This document shows, in pieces, positions 37,243 through 45,892 of a stretch of 64,000 nucleotides of DNA (its first letter is position 1; each line of letters starts with the position of its first letter). The stretch covers positions 868,001-932,000 of the forward strand of contig JAVDKL010000001.1 of NCBI GenBank assembly GCA_030849965.1, in the 5' to 3' direction. The notes beneath the pieces were generated by a model. The model did not search any database. It worked only from the letters and a program-made list of their open reading frames with translations, and was not told where the DNA came from. Both the position numbers and the translations under genes were made by a program. This DNA is from Schauerella fraxinea (GTDB lineage: Bacteria; Pseudomonadota; Gammaproteobacteria; Burkholderiales; Burkholderiaceae_B).

Positions 37243-39186
37243 ATGTCCGCGCCCCTTGAATCACCTGCCGTTCCACCGAAGGGTTTCGCCGCCCTGCGCG
37301 TGCTCTTCCCCTTTTTGTGGCCGCGCGGACGCGCAGATCTGCGCTGGCGCGTTGTGGGCGCCGTCTTTTGTTTGATCGTGGCCAAGGGGGCTACCGTCTA
37401 TGTGCCCCTTTGGTATAAAGCAGCGGTCGACCGGCTCGATCAGGGCATTCCCGCCGGATTGGGGCTGCCGATCGGCCTGATCTTCGCGTATGGCGCCACC
37501 CGGGTCGCCTCGCTTGTTTTTGCCGAACTGCGCGACGCCATCTTTGCCAAGGTGGGCCAGCACGCTATTCGCGCGATCGGTCTGCAAGTTTTCGAACATC
37601 TCCACGCGTTATCGCTGCGCTTTCACCTGGCGCGCCAGACGGGCGGGCTCACGCGCGCCATCGAACGTGGCACGAAAGGCGTGCAAAGCCTGCTGTCATA
37701 TCTGCTTTTCAGCGTGCTGCCCACCCTGTTCGAGATCACGCTGGTGTGCATCATCTTGTGGCGCATGTTCGACGGGTGGCTGGCGCTCACCACGGCCATT
37801 ACCGTGCTGCTGTACATCGGCTATACCCTCTCGGTGACCGAATGGCGTATTCAGTTTCGCCGCAATATGAACGAAACCGACTCGCAGGCCAACACGCATG
37901 CGATCGAAAGCCTGCTCAATTACGAAACGGTCAAATACTTCGGCAACGAACGCCATGAAGCGGCGCGCTACGACGGCGCCTTGAAGCGCTACGAGCAAGC
38001 GGCCGTGCGCAGCAATGTCAGCCTGTCGCTGCTGAATATCGGCCAAGCCTTCATCATTTCGATCGGCCTGACGCTCGTCATGTGGCAGGCGGCGATCGGC
38101 ATCGCGGACGGCCGGTATACGTTGGGCGACTTCGTGCTTGTGAACACCTACCTGCTTCAGCTCTATCAGCCGCTGGGCTTTTTCGGCTTCGTGTATCGCG
38201 AGGTCAAACAGTCGATGATCGACATGGAGCGCATGTTTGCGCTGCTCGCCGAAAACGTCGAAATTGCCGATAAGCCTGATGCGCCAAGCCTGCAACTCAG
38301 CGGCGGCGCCATCGCCTTTCGCAACGTGGCCTTCGGCTACGACACCCGCCGGCCGATCCTGCGCGGCATCAGCTTCGACGTGCCATCGGGGCACACCGTG
38401 GCCATCGTCGGCCCGTCCGGTGCGGGCAAATCCACTATCGGACGCCTGCTGTTTCGCTTTTACGACGTGGACGCGGGCGCCATCCTGATCGATGGCCAGG
38501 ATATCCGCGACGTGACCCAGCACAGCGTGCGAGCGGCGGTCGGCATCGTGCCGCAAGACACCGTGCTCTTCAACGACACGATCCGCTACAACATCCGTTA
38601 CGGCAGGCCTGACGCCACCGATGCCGAGGTAGAAGAAGCCGCCCGCCTGGCGCACATCGAACGCATGATCATCGCCATGCCGGACGGTTACGACACAGCC
38701 GTGGGCGAACGCGGGCTGAAATTGTCGGGTGGCGAAAAGCAACGGGTCGCGATCGCCCGCACGCTGCTCAAGCAACCCGCAATCTTCATGTTCGACGAAG
38801 CCACGAGCGCGCTGGATACGCATACCGAACGCGACATCCAACGTAACCTGCGCGAGGTAAGCGTTGGGCGCACCACTCTCATCATTGCGCACCGCCTATC
38901 CACGGTGGTGGATGCCGACGAGATCATCGTGCTGGACGACGGGATCATCGTAGAGCGCGGCCGGCATGTGGCCCTGATGGCACAAGGTGGGCGCTACGCC
39001 GCCATGTGGGCGCGGCAACAGCATGGCGCGGCCGATGATCCTGCTTTTGCTCGTACACCGGATGCTGCCTTAGCTGCCACCTCTTCTCCGGCCTCCGCTC
39101 CGGCATCCGCTTCGGATGCTACTTCTGCTCCGCCTGCTACTTCTGCGTCGACTGCCGCGGGAAGCGCTCCCAAAGTGGAATCCTGA
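37243..39186 (+). CDS. Atm1/HMT-type ABC exporter (permease-ATPase fusion)
   Basis: A 647-residue half-transporter. About six membrane helices (residues 35-330) are followed by an ATPase with Walker A GPSGAGKST, Q-loop VPQDTVLF, signature LSGGEKQRVAIAR and Walker B FMFDEATSALD. The membrane part contains NYETVKYFGNERHE, characteristic of the Atm1/HMT1 group that exports glutathione-linked metal or sulfur species from the cytoplasm. It should act as a homodimer. The last 40 residues are Ala/Ser/Pro/Thr repeats that look disordered and are not part of the fold. It starts 15 bp after the small membrane protein and may be in the same operon. Confidence 0.9.
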   Translation: MSAPLESPAVPPKGFAALRVLFPFLWPRGRADLRWRVVGAVFCLIVAKGATVYVPLWYKAAVDRLDQGIPAGLGLPIGLIFAYGATRVASLVFAELRDAIFAKVGQHAIRAIGLQVFEHLHALSLRFHLARQTGGLTRAIERGTKGVQSLLSYLLFSVLPTLFEITLVCIILWRMFDGWLALTTAITVLLYIGYTLSVTEWRIQFRRNMNETDSQANTHAIESLLNYETVKYFGNERHEAARYDGALKRYEQAAVRSNVSLSLLNIGQAFIISIGLTLVMWQAAIGIADGRYTLGDFVLVNTYLLQLYQPLGFFGFVYREVKQSMIDMERMFALLAENVEIADKPDAPSLQLSGGAIAFRNVAFGYDTRRPILRGISFDVPSGHTVAIVGPSGAGKSTIGRLLFRFYDVDAGAILIDGQDIRDVTQHSVRAAVGIVPQDTVLFNDTIRYNIRYGRPDATDAEVEEAARLAHIERMIIAMPDGYDTAVGERGLKLSGGEKQRVAIARTLLKQPAIFMFDEATSALDTHTERDIQRNLREVSVGRTTLIIAHRLSTVVDADEIIVLDDGIIVERGRHVALMAQGGRYAAMWARQQHGAADDPAFARTPDAALAATSSPASAPASASDATSAPPATSASTAAGSAPKVES

Positions 39187-39215
39187 ACGGGTTTAACGCG
39201 TCGGGGGTGAGTGCG

Positions 39216-39890
39216 TCATGCCGCGGGCGGCCCCGGCTCAGGCGCGAGGTCGGTATACAAATCCACATCCCGAATCACGCCGGGATCATCCGTCACCCAC
39301 ACGTGCGCACCGTGCGCCTGCACCACCGAACGGGCGCCGGTGTCGCCCGCCAGTTGCGCCAGCGCCGGCCAGAGCACGCGCGCAAACGTCACCGGATGGC
39401 CGCGTTGCCCATCAAACACGGGCGTGACGACGGCGTGTTGTCCGGCCTGCGCGCGCAAATCCTTTAGCGTGTCAGGGCTCATCCAGGGCATATCGCCCAG
39501 GGTCAGCATCAATGCCGTCGCGTCGCACGCCGCCGCATCAGCCAGCAAGTGCCGTACGCCGGCGGCAATCGAAGCGCCCATGCCTTGCGTGGTTTCCGGT
39601 GCCTCGATTACCCGGCAACCGATATCCTCCAGCAAGCGGCGCAAGCGGTCTGCGCCCACCGGGATCACCGCCCACACCTCGCCCACCGCCTCGTAAAGGG
39701 CCAACGCGGCCGCCGCCACGACCGGCCGTCCATCGGGCAAGAGGGCCAACAACTTGCTGCCCGCGTCGATGCGTTCATTTTCAGGCGCGGCGTTTGCGGG
39801 CAGCGACGCACGAAATCGCCGCCCCAACCCCCCGGCCAGCAGCAAACCGATACATCGATCGCCCTGAGCATGCGACATGTCATCAATCAT
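39216..39890 (-). CDS. MobA-like nucleotidyltransferase (MocA type)
   Basis: A 224-residue NTP transferase. The nucleotide-binding signature LLLAGGLGRRFRAS is near the N-terminus, and the metal-binding block LMLTLGDMPWMSPDTL and the RGHPV segment follow. This is the pattern of MocA/MobA enzymes, which attach CMP or GMP to molybdopterin to make the dinucleotide cofactor of molybdenum hydroxylases. A start at 39878 (MSHAQG) is also possible. The divergent neighbour is xdhC, the chaperone that loads sulfurated cofactor into the same enzyme class, which supports this reading. Confidence 0.85.
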   Translation of the reverse strand: MIDDMSHAQGDRCIGLLLAGGLGRRFRASLPANAAPENERIDAGSKLLALLPDGRPVVAAAALALYEAVGEVWAVIPVGADRLRRLLEDIGCRVIEAPETTQGMGASIAAGVRHLLADAAACDATALMLTLGDMPWMSPDTLKDLRAQAGQHAVVTPVFDGQRGHPVTFARVLWPALAQLAGDTGARSVVQAHGAHVWVTDDPGVIRDVDLYTDLAPEPGPPAA

Positions 39891-39959
39891 ATAAACTGAA
39901 CTCCATTGCTCCCGCCGCCATACCGACCGCGCCTGTCATTGTGACGGAGCGCCGATGCC

Positions 39960-41036
39960 ATGTACAACACCGACCTCGAAGTTCTCAAAACCGCCCAGGA
40001 ATGGGTGCGCCAAGAGCGCGCAGCCTTGCTTGTTACCGTGGTGCACACGTGGGGCTCGTCCCCCCGCCCCGTCGGCTCGATGATGGCTATCCGCGAGGAC
40101 GGTCACGTGCGCGGTTCGGTATCGGGCGGGTGCATCGAAGATGACCTCATTGCGCAAATGCGCGAGGGCACACTGCTGCAAGCCCGCCCCTTCACCACCA
40201 AGTACGGCTTGACCGCCGACGAGGCTCATCGCTTCGGATTGCCGTGCGGGGGCACGCTCGAACTCGTGCTGGAACCCCTGAGCCAGAACGCCCAACTCGA
40301 GCCACTGATCGAGCGGCTTGAAGACGGCGAACTGGTACAGCGGACGCTCGATCTCGAAACGGGTGCCGTGGCGCTCGCCACCGGCGCCGTCAACGGTCAG
40401 ACGGCCTGCACCGAAGGCGCGTTGGTCAGCTTTCATGGTCCGCGCTATCGCTTGATCATCATCGGTGCGGGCCAACTTTCACACTACGTGGCGCGCTTTG
40501 CGCAAGCGCTCGATTACGCGGTCACCGTGTGCGATCCGCGCGACGAGTACATGCAGGAGTGGGATATTCCGGGTGTGGTTTGCGCGCGCGAGATGCCCGA
40601 CGACCTGATCCTGGCCGCCAAGCTGGACGCCCGCACGGCCGTGGTCACGCTCACGCACGACCCCAAACTCGACGACATGGCGTTGCTCGAAGCGCTCAAC
40701 TCCCCTGCCTTCTACGTGGGTGCGGTGGGGTCGCGCAGCAACAACGCAGCGCGGCGCGATCGACTGAAACTGTTCGATCTGCATGACGACCAGATCGGGC
40801 GACTGCACGGCCCCATCGGCTTGCACCTCGGCGCGCGAACGCCGCCCGAAATCGCATTGGCCATCATGGCCGAGATGACCGCCTGTCGCAACGGCGTGCC
40901 GATTTTGCAGACGCATGCCATGCGCGACGAGCCGGCGGCTTCCGCCCCGGCCGTGAATCCGGCAACAACCATGGCTTCTGCGCCCGCTGCGGCAACTGCT
41001 GTGGCGCCGATGCCCGCAACCTCTCCCGCCCAGTAA
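39960..41036 (+). CDS. xdhC: XdhC-family molybdenum-cofactor chaperone
   Basis: A 358-residue cytoplasmic protein. The N-terminal XdhC/CoxI domain carries VTVVHTWGSSPRPVGSMM and GSVSGGCIEDDL. The C-terminal Rossmann domain has LIIIGAGQLSHYVARFA and the family end block IGLHLGARTPPEIALAIMAE. XdhC binds and protects the sulfurated molybdenum cofactor and delivers it to xanthine dehydrogenase-type enzymes. A good ribosome site (GGAG) lies four bases before the ATG. The last 40 residues are Ala/Pro-rich and look disordered. No hydroxylase subunit is encoded in the window, so the client is elsewhere. Confidence 0.9.
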   Translation: MYNTDLEVLKTAQEWVRQERAALLVTVVHTWGSSPRPVGSMMAIREDGHVRGSVSGGCIEDDLIAQMREGTLLQARPFTTKYGLTADEAHRFGLPCGGTLELVLEPLSQNAQLEPLIERLEDGELVQRTLDLETGAVALATGAVNGQTACTEGALVSFHGPRYRLIIIGAGQLSHYVARFAQALDYAVTVCDPRDEYMQEWDIPGVVCAREMPDDLILAAKLDARTAVVTLTHDPKLDDMALLEALNSPAFYVGAVGSRSNNAARRDRLKLFDLHDDQIGRLHGPIGLHLGARTPPEIALAIMAEMTACRNGVPILQTHAMRDEPAASAPAVNPATTMASAPAAATAVAPMPATSPAQ

Positions 41037-41049
41037 CCCCGCTGCAACC

Positions 41050-41436
41050 ATGACTCACACCCCACCCGAAGCAGTACGCGTGTGCGCGGCTGACGATCTG
41101 ATCAACGGCGGCCTGGGCGTGAAGGTGCCCGTGCGCGATCGCCTCGGCGAAACCACCGCGTTTTTCATTCGCTACCAGGATCGTGTTTACGGCTATGTAA
41201 ACCGCTGCGCCCACGTCGGCGTCGAGCTCGACTGGGAGAACAGTTTCTTCACCCGCGCCGGCGACCTGATCATGTGCGCCCGGCACGGCGCCACCTATGC
41301 GCCTGATACGGGCGTGTGCGTGGGCGGGCCCTGCCGCAACGGCAAACTCAAGCCGTTGAGCGTGCAGGAGCACGATGAGGCATCAGGTCAGGCGGTGTTC
41401 TGGTTGCCCGCGGACGGCGTGGCGCCGCGCGCGTAA
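41050..41436 (+). CDS. Rieske [2Fe-2S] protein
   Basis: A 128-residue soluble Rieske-type ferredoxin. The cluster ligands are Cys53-x-His55 (NRCAHVG) and Cys76-x2-His79 (MCARHG), followed by ATYAPDTGVCVGGPC. It starts 13 bp after xdhC and is probably co-transcribed. It could pass electrons to an oxygenase or hydroxylase, or be a redox carrier of its own. No oxygenase gene is adjacent. Confidence 0.88.
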   Translation: MTHTPPEAVRVCAADDLINGGLGVKVPVRDRLGETTAFFIRYQDRVYGYVNRCAHVGVELDWENSFFTRAGDLIMCARHGATYAPDTGVCVGGPCRNGKLKPLSVQEHDEASGQAVFWLPADGVAPRA

Positions 41437-41453
41437 TGCTTCGGCGATAGCGG

Positions 41454-41879
41454 TCAGGCTACCGAACGCGACGCATAGGTGGTTGTGCGTTGCGCGATGT
41501 CGCCCGGCTGCGCTTTGAAGATATCGGGATGACTGCGCACGATCTCGTGTTCGACAATCTGCAGCGCTTGGCGCCATGGTTCTTCATCGTCGCTTACCGG
41601 CCACATCGTCTGGCTCAAAAAGCGCTCGGGTTGCCGAAGCTTGAACAGAAAATCGATGAGATAAGTGCTGACTGTTTTGCGAACGGCCGCTTCGCAGTTG
41701 CCCCAGCCGTCGGCGTTCGAACCACGCAGCGCCAGCAAAAATCGCAGGGCCATGCATTCGGTGTGGGGAGGACGTTGAGGATGTGCCCAGACGCCGCCGT
41801 CCTTGAGCCATTCCTTTTCTTCGAGCAGCGAAAACAGCAGCTGAACTGCCTTATCACCATCTACCAAGAAATGAGCCAT
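41454..41879 (-). CDS. Hypothetical protein
   Basis: A 141-residue protein starting MAHFLVDGDKAVQLLF. It is soluble with mixed charge, no signal peptide and no motif that I recognise. Conserved-looking parts are the helical LFSLLEEKEWLKDG and the tryptophan-containing WPVSDDEEPWRQALQIVE. Codon choice is normal for the window, while the 230 bases upstream (41880-42112) are clearly AT-richer and contain no other gene that I can support. It is convergent with the Rieske gene. Expression is plausible but unproven. Confidence 0.55.
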   Translation of the reverse strand: MAHFLVDGDKAVQLLFSLLEEKEWLKDGGVWAHPQRPPHTECMALRFLLALRGSNADGWGNCEAAVRKTVSTYLIDFLFKLRQPERFLSQTMWPVSDDEEPWRQALQIVEHEIVRSHPDIFKAQPGDIAQRTTTYASRSVA

Positions 41880-42112
41880 GTTGGACGATTCAAAAGATTT
41901 ACGATAAGAAATAGTAACAACAATTAGGTTATAGAAGTATTTCAGTCGGCGAATAAATCCGTACTAGTACACAACAATTTTGTTCAAAACACGCCTTTCG
42001 TGCGCGAATTAACCGATTTTGCCGAATTTCAAGATGTCGTAACACGAATCATACTCGGCCAGCATCTTCACAATTGGACGAAATATGTCGCGATGTAATC
42101 CTAAAGTAACGG

Positions 42113-42682
42113 TTAGTTCGCAGAGGATTGCTGGGGCGTTGAACTTTTTTGGAGCGTCGCACTCGCCTGCCGAGCGGCAAAAAAGGTCGAGTCGCACAGA
42201 TTTGTAAGCGAGGCAGCGGAATCGTCGTTACTGCCCACAAAGCGTTGCGCAGAAGTATCAAAAACGAAATGCCGCTCGCGGGGCTGGCAGTCGTGCGCAT
42301 CGAAACCGCACACGCGAAACGACACGCCGAAGCCGTCAGTCGTCTCATACAGGCTGACGCCATCGGCGCTGGCACCGTCGATCACGTCGTCGAACATGGT
42401 TTGCACATGCCATAGCGATTCGCCGTTGGCGCGCCAGGCGACCTCGATCACGTTACGCGCCAACCCGAAGCCGATCGACTCCTGGCCCATCACGTAATGC
42501 AGCGCATCGGGTGGATGCGATTCCAGATCGATCCGGCCTTCTATCCGTTCGACATCGGTGCCGCGCAGGTTCAGACAACCGGCGGCCGTTTCCCCCATGG
42601 CTTGCGCAGCCATGCCGAGCATCAGCACCAAGGCGGTATGACGAACGCAGAGGGAAAAGGCAGTGGACAAGGTGCGGGACAT
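42113..42682 (-). CDS. Hypothetical exported protein
   Basis: A 189-residue protein. The ATG at 42682 gives MSRTLSTAFSLCVRHT followed by a hydrophobic stretch ending near AAQAMGETAAG, a likely signal peptide; an in-frame start at 42721 adds 13 residues. The mature part has four cysteines, including CGFDAHDCQPRERHF, which could form disulfides in the periplasm. I do not recognise the family. It sits alone in the same AT-richer pocket as the 141-residue orphan, upstream of and divergent from the sulfonate-type operon. Confidence 0.55.
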   Translation of the reverse strand: MSRTLSTAFSLCVRHTALVLMLGMAAQAMGETAAGCLNLRGTDVERIEGRIDLESHPPDALHYVMGQESIGFGLARNVIEVAWRANGESLWHVQTMFDDVIDGASADGVSLYETTDGFGVSFRVCGFDAHDCQPRERHFVFDTSAQRFVGSNDDSAASLTNLCDSTFFAARQASATLQKSSTPQQSSAN

Positions 42683-43031
42683 GACCGAAAGGCAAAACAG
42701 CTTCAAACGGTACCGAACCAAGCCGCTTGCAACAACCTTTCTACCCTGTCGGGGTCGATTTAGCAGTCGATATGTCTGTTACTCGCAACGCCCTGTCACT
42801 TTTGTCCGCTTTATCTCTACCGTGCTTGCGCCATCGATCCAGGCGCTGCGCTTCGCTGGCGCTAACGGGATCTCACCACCGCTCTCCCCGCGTGCCCAAG
42901 ACTTCGGCGCTTCTCGCATAAGTACATGACTTTGAAGGTCATGCCTAAACAGTCGTTTGTTTCGGCGCTTCCGGCTCGTAGTGTGTGACTTCCACGTTGT
43001 GTCACGTCCACGTAGTGTCACGGAGCCTTGC
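42683..43031. promoter_or_regulatory. Gene-free leader of the amidohydrolase/ABC operon with repeats
   Basis: No coding region is supportable in these 349 bases. The right part has two repeat structures before the operon start. CATGAC at 42925-42930 is inverted as GTCATG at 42938-42943 (7-base spacer). A roughly 16-bp unit resembling GTTGTGTCACGTCCAC is present in about 2.7 imperfect direct copies at 42980-43027, the last running almost to the ATG at 43032. Either could be a regulator binding site. I cannot match them to a known CysB or Cbl site. Confidence 0.45.
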
Positions 43032-44579
43032 ATGAACGACCGACTCGAGCGCTTGCGCGCCTCCCCTTCAGCTGCCGTCAAAGCACGGCTCACTCACCCC
43101 GTCATCGACACCGATGTGCACGTCAACGATTACGCCCCGGTGCTCGAAGAATATGTGCAGCAGTACGGCGGCGGCAAACTGGTGGATGCACTGCGGCGCG
43201 CGCTGGGCTCGCGATTCACCACGCGCAGCGAGGGCCGCGACTGGTACCAGCAAAGCCCGGCCGAGCGCCAGACGCAGCGCACGCTGCGTGCGCCCTGGTG
43301 GGCGCGCGTCACCGGCAACACACTCGACTTGGCCACCTATACCCTGCCCGCGCTCCTGGCCGAACGACTCGAGGAACAAGGGGCGGATTACTCGGTGCTG
43401 TTTCCGAACGATGTGCTTGCGCCATTGGCCGCCAGCGCCGATACCCGCCAACAACTGCATCGCGCCATCAATCACTTTCATGCTGACCAATATCGCCCTT
43501 ATGCCGACCGGCTGACGCCCGTCGCGGGCATACCGATGCACACGCCACAGCAAGCGATCGAAGAGCTGGAATTCGCTGTCAATGTGCTGGGGTTGAAAGT
43601 CATCAACATCCCCGGCGGCATCAAGCGCCCGATTCGCGCCATTGCGGAAAAGTATCCGTCCGCCGACCATCCCGACGTGGCGCGCCATGCGTCCTACGTA
43701 GACTTCTTCGGCATCGACAGCGAGTACGATTACGACCCTTTCTGGGCCAAGGTCGTGGAACTGGGCGTGCCCGTCACCACCCACTACGGCAGCCAAGGCT
43801 GGACGGGCCGGCAGTCCATCAGCAATTACATGTTCAATCACATCGGCCACTTTGCCGATGGCTCCCAGGCGTTTGCCAAGGCGCTCTTCTTCGGCGGGGT
43901 AACGCGCCGATTTCCCCAGTTGCGCGTGGCCTTGCTGGAAGGGGGTGCCGACTGGGGGGCGCATGTGTATACCCACCTCGTGGATCGTTGGGAGAAGCGT
44001 AATCGCGTGGCGGTACAGCACTACAACCCGGCACACGCCGATATCGACTTGCTCGCCGATCTTTTCGGCCGCTACGCGCCGGAATTTGCCGCGCACGAGG
44101 GATTCGACCGATCGCGGCTGTTGCAGGACAGCCTGGGAATTTCCGCCTTCCCCCACAGCCGTCAACCGGAAGGCGATGAGCTCGACGATTTTGCCGCAGC
44201 GGGCATCGAGTCGGTGGAAGACATCCGCAGCCGTTGGGTCGACAGTTTCTATTTCGGTTCGGAGGCCGACGACCGCACCGTGTCGAGCGCATTCAATGCG
44301 CGCGCGCTGCCGCTGAACGCCAGGATCAATGCCATCTGGTCCTCGGATATCGGTCACTGGGACGTGCGCGACCTGACCGAACCGTTGGCCGAAAGTTGGG
44401 GTTTGGTGGAGCAAGGCGTGATCTCCACGGCCGACTTCCGCGCCTTCGTCTTCGACAACCCGTATCGCTTCTACACCCAGGCCAATCCGGCGTTCTTTGC
44501 CGGCACGGAAGTCGAACGCAAGCTCAATGTGGAGCGGGCATCGACGATCGCCCCCACCCCGCACGCCCGCGCGGCCTGA
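43032..44579 (+). CDS. Amidohydrolase (amidohydrolase_2 / ACMSD-like family)
   Basis: A 515-residue cytoplasmic metal-dependent hydrolase or decarboxylase. The ATG at 43032 starts just before the conserved block PVIDTDVHVNDYAP, which supplies the first metal ligands. Others are probably in VPVTTHYGSQG, LLEGGADWGAHVY and the late Asp in WSSDIGHWD. Family members decarboxylate aromatic acids or hydrolyse ring products. It is the first gene of a six-gene operon, 38 bp before the binding protein, so it likely processes the imported compound or its product. No signal peptide is present. Confidence 0.85.
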   Translation: MNDRLERLRASPSAAVKARLTHPVIDTDVHVNDYAPVLEEYVQQYGGGKLVDALRRALGSRFTTRSEGRDWYQQSPAERQTQRTLRAPWWARVTGNTLDLATYTLPALLAERLEEQGADYSVLFPNDVLAPLAASADTRQQLHRAINHFHADQYRPYADRLTPVAGIPMHTPQQAIEELEFAVNVLGLKVINIPGGIKRPIRAIAEKYPSADHPDVARHASYVDFFGIDSEYDYDPFWAKVVELGVPVTTHYGSQGWTGRQSISNYMFNHIGHFADGSQAFAKALFFGGVTRRFPQLRVALLEGGADWGAHVYTHLVDRWEKRNRVAVQHYNPAHADIDLLADLFGRYAPEFAAHEGFDRSRLLQDSLGISAFPHSRQPEGDELDDFAAAGIESVEDIRSRWVDSFYFGSEADDRTVSSAFNARALPLNARINAIWSSDIGHWDVRDLTEPLAESWGLVEQGVISTADFRAFVFDNPYRFYTQANPAFFAGTEVERKLNVERASTIAPTPHARAA

Positions 44580-44617
44580 TACCGCACGCTTTCCATCACG
44601 TTTGCAGGAGCTCTGCC

Positions 44618-45892
44618 ATGATTCATCCCACCCCTCAGCCGCCAATCGCGGCATCGCGCGCCCCCTCACGCCTGCTTGCCCAGGTGCGTAGCTTATGCGT
44701 GGCCGTGTGGTGCGTGGCGGGCTTTTTATGGAGTGCGACGACGCACGCAGCACCGGACGTGGTGCGCATCGGCGTGGCCACCGCCGGTGGCGGCAATCCC
44801 ATCACCTGGGGCGGCTCGCCGGGCAGCGTCGCCCGCGCCAATCGCTGGCTCGAAGAAGCATTCGACAAGCAAGGCGTGCGCGTCGAATGGTTTTTCTTCA
44901 AAGGTGCCGGCCCCGCTGTCAACGAGGCCTTGTCGAACGACCAGATAGACTTCGCCTACCAAGGCGACCTGCCCTCGGTCATCGGGCGCGCGAATGGTTT
45001 GAAGACGAAGATTCTGCTTGGCAGCGGGACCCGAAATAATCTTTACCTCGTCACGCCGCCCCAGTCGGACATCACCGGCATCGAAGATCTCAAACATCGC
45101 AAAGTGTCGATTTTTCGCGGCACCAACGGACATCTCGTCGCCAATAAATTGCTTGCCAGTCACGGGCTCACCGAACGCGACGTGAAAGGCGTCAATCTCG
45201 ATACCGGCAGCGCGCAGGCTGCGTTGGTGTCCAACGGCGTGGATGCCGCGTTCGGCGGCTACGAGTACTTCAAGCTGCGCGACCAAGGCTTGGTGAAGAT
45301 CGTGTATTCAAGCCAGGGCAAAGATCCCACGTTCACACGCCAGGCGTCGCTCCTGGTGAGAAACAGCTTCGAGGAAGCTCATCCCGATGCCGTGCAAACC
45401 GTGGTCGATGTATTCGTGCGCGCCGCGCAATGGGCATCGGACGAACAACACCGCGCCGCACTCTTCGAATTGTGGTCCCGCAGCGGCACGCCGCAAGCGT
45501 CGTTCGAGGCTGAGTTCAAAGATCAATCGCTGGCGGCGCGCAACTCGCCATTGCTCGACGGCTTTCTGGTGGCGCGTTATCAGGACGTGGCCGACCAGGC
45601 GCGCGAGCTGAAGTTGATCCGTCGCGATGTCACCACAGAAGGCTGGTTCGAGCCGCGCTATCTGCAGGCCGCCCTCAAACGCCAGGGTCTGGAACGAAAC
45701 TGGCAAGCTTTCGATGCCAAGGGCCTCGTGGATGCCGGCGCACACGCCAATGCACCGGCGGCGAGCACATCGCCCGCGCCACACGCCCAATCTTCTCCGG
45801 TCGACGCCAGCGTTGCAGCCACGACAACGACCACGACGCTACCGCTTGCCTCGCATGCCATCGCCGTTGCACCGCAAGGCGCGTTGCGATGA
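44618..45892 (+). CDS. Periplasmic substrate-binding protein of an SsuA/TauA-type ABC importer
   Basis: A 424-residue exported protein with a ribosome site GGAG eight bases before the ATG. The signal peptide probably ends at THA near residue 45. The body is an aliphatic-sulfonate/nitrate/taurine-type binding protein, with VRIGVATAGGGNP, VEWFFFKGAGPAVNEAL, FAYQGDLPSVIGRANG and KVSIFRGTNGHLVANK. The last 50 residues are low complexity, rich in Ala, Pro and Thr (ATTTTTTLPL), and fall after the usual end of the family. The stop overlaps the first permease start (ATGA). The ligand may be a sulfonate or a related organic anion. Confidence 0.88.
   Translation: MIHPTPQPPIAASRAPSRLLAQVRSLCVAVWCVAGFLWSATTHAAPDVVRIGVATAGGGNPITWGGSPGSVARANRWLEEAFDKQGVRVEWFFFKGAGPAVNEALSNDQIDFAYQGDLPSVIGRANGLKTKILLGSGTRNNLYLVTPPQSDITGIEDLKHRKVSIFRGTNGHLVANKLLASHGLTERDVKGVNLDTGSAQAALVSNGVDAAFGGYEYFKLRDQGLVKIVYSSQGKDPTFTRQASLLVRNSFEEAHPDAVQTVVDVFVRAAQWASDEQHRAALFELWSRSGTPQASFEAEFKDQSLAARNSPLLDGFLVARYQDVADQARELKLIRRDVTTEGWFEPRYLQAALKRQGLERNWQAFDAKGLVDAGAHANAPAASTSPAPHAQSSPVDASVAATTTTTTLPLASHAIAVAPQGALR

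Noticed and set aside
42009-42197. A 62-codon minus-strand frame ending in an AT-rich stretch
   Set aside because: Most of it overlaps the end of the 189-residue exported protein gene in another frame, it has no ribosome site, and no family is evident.
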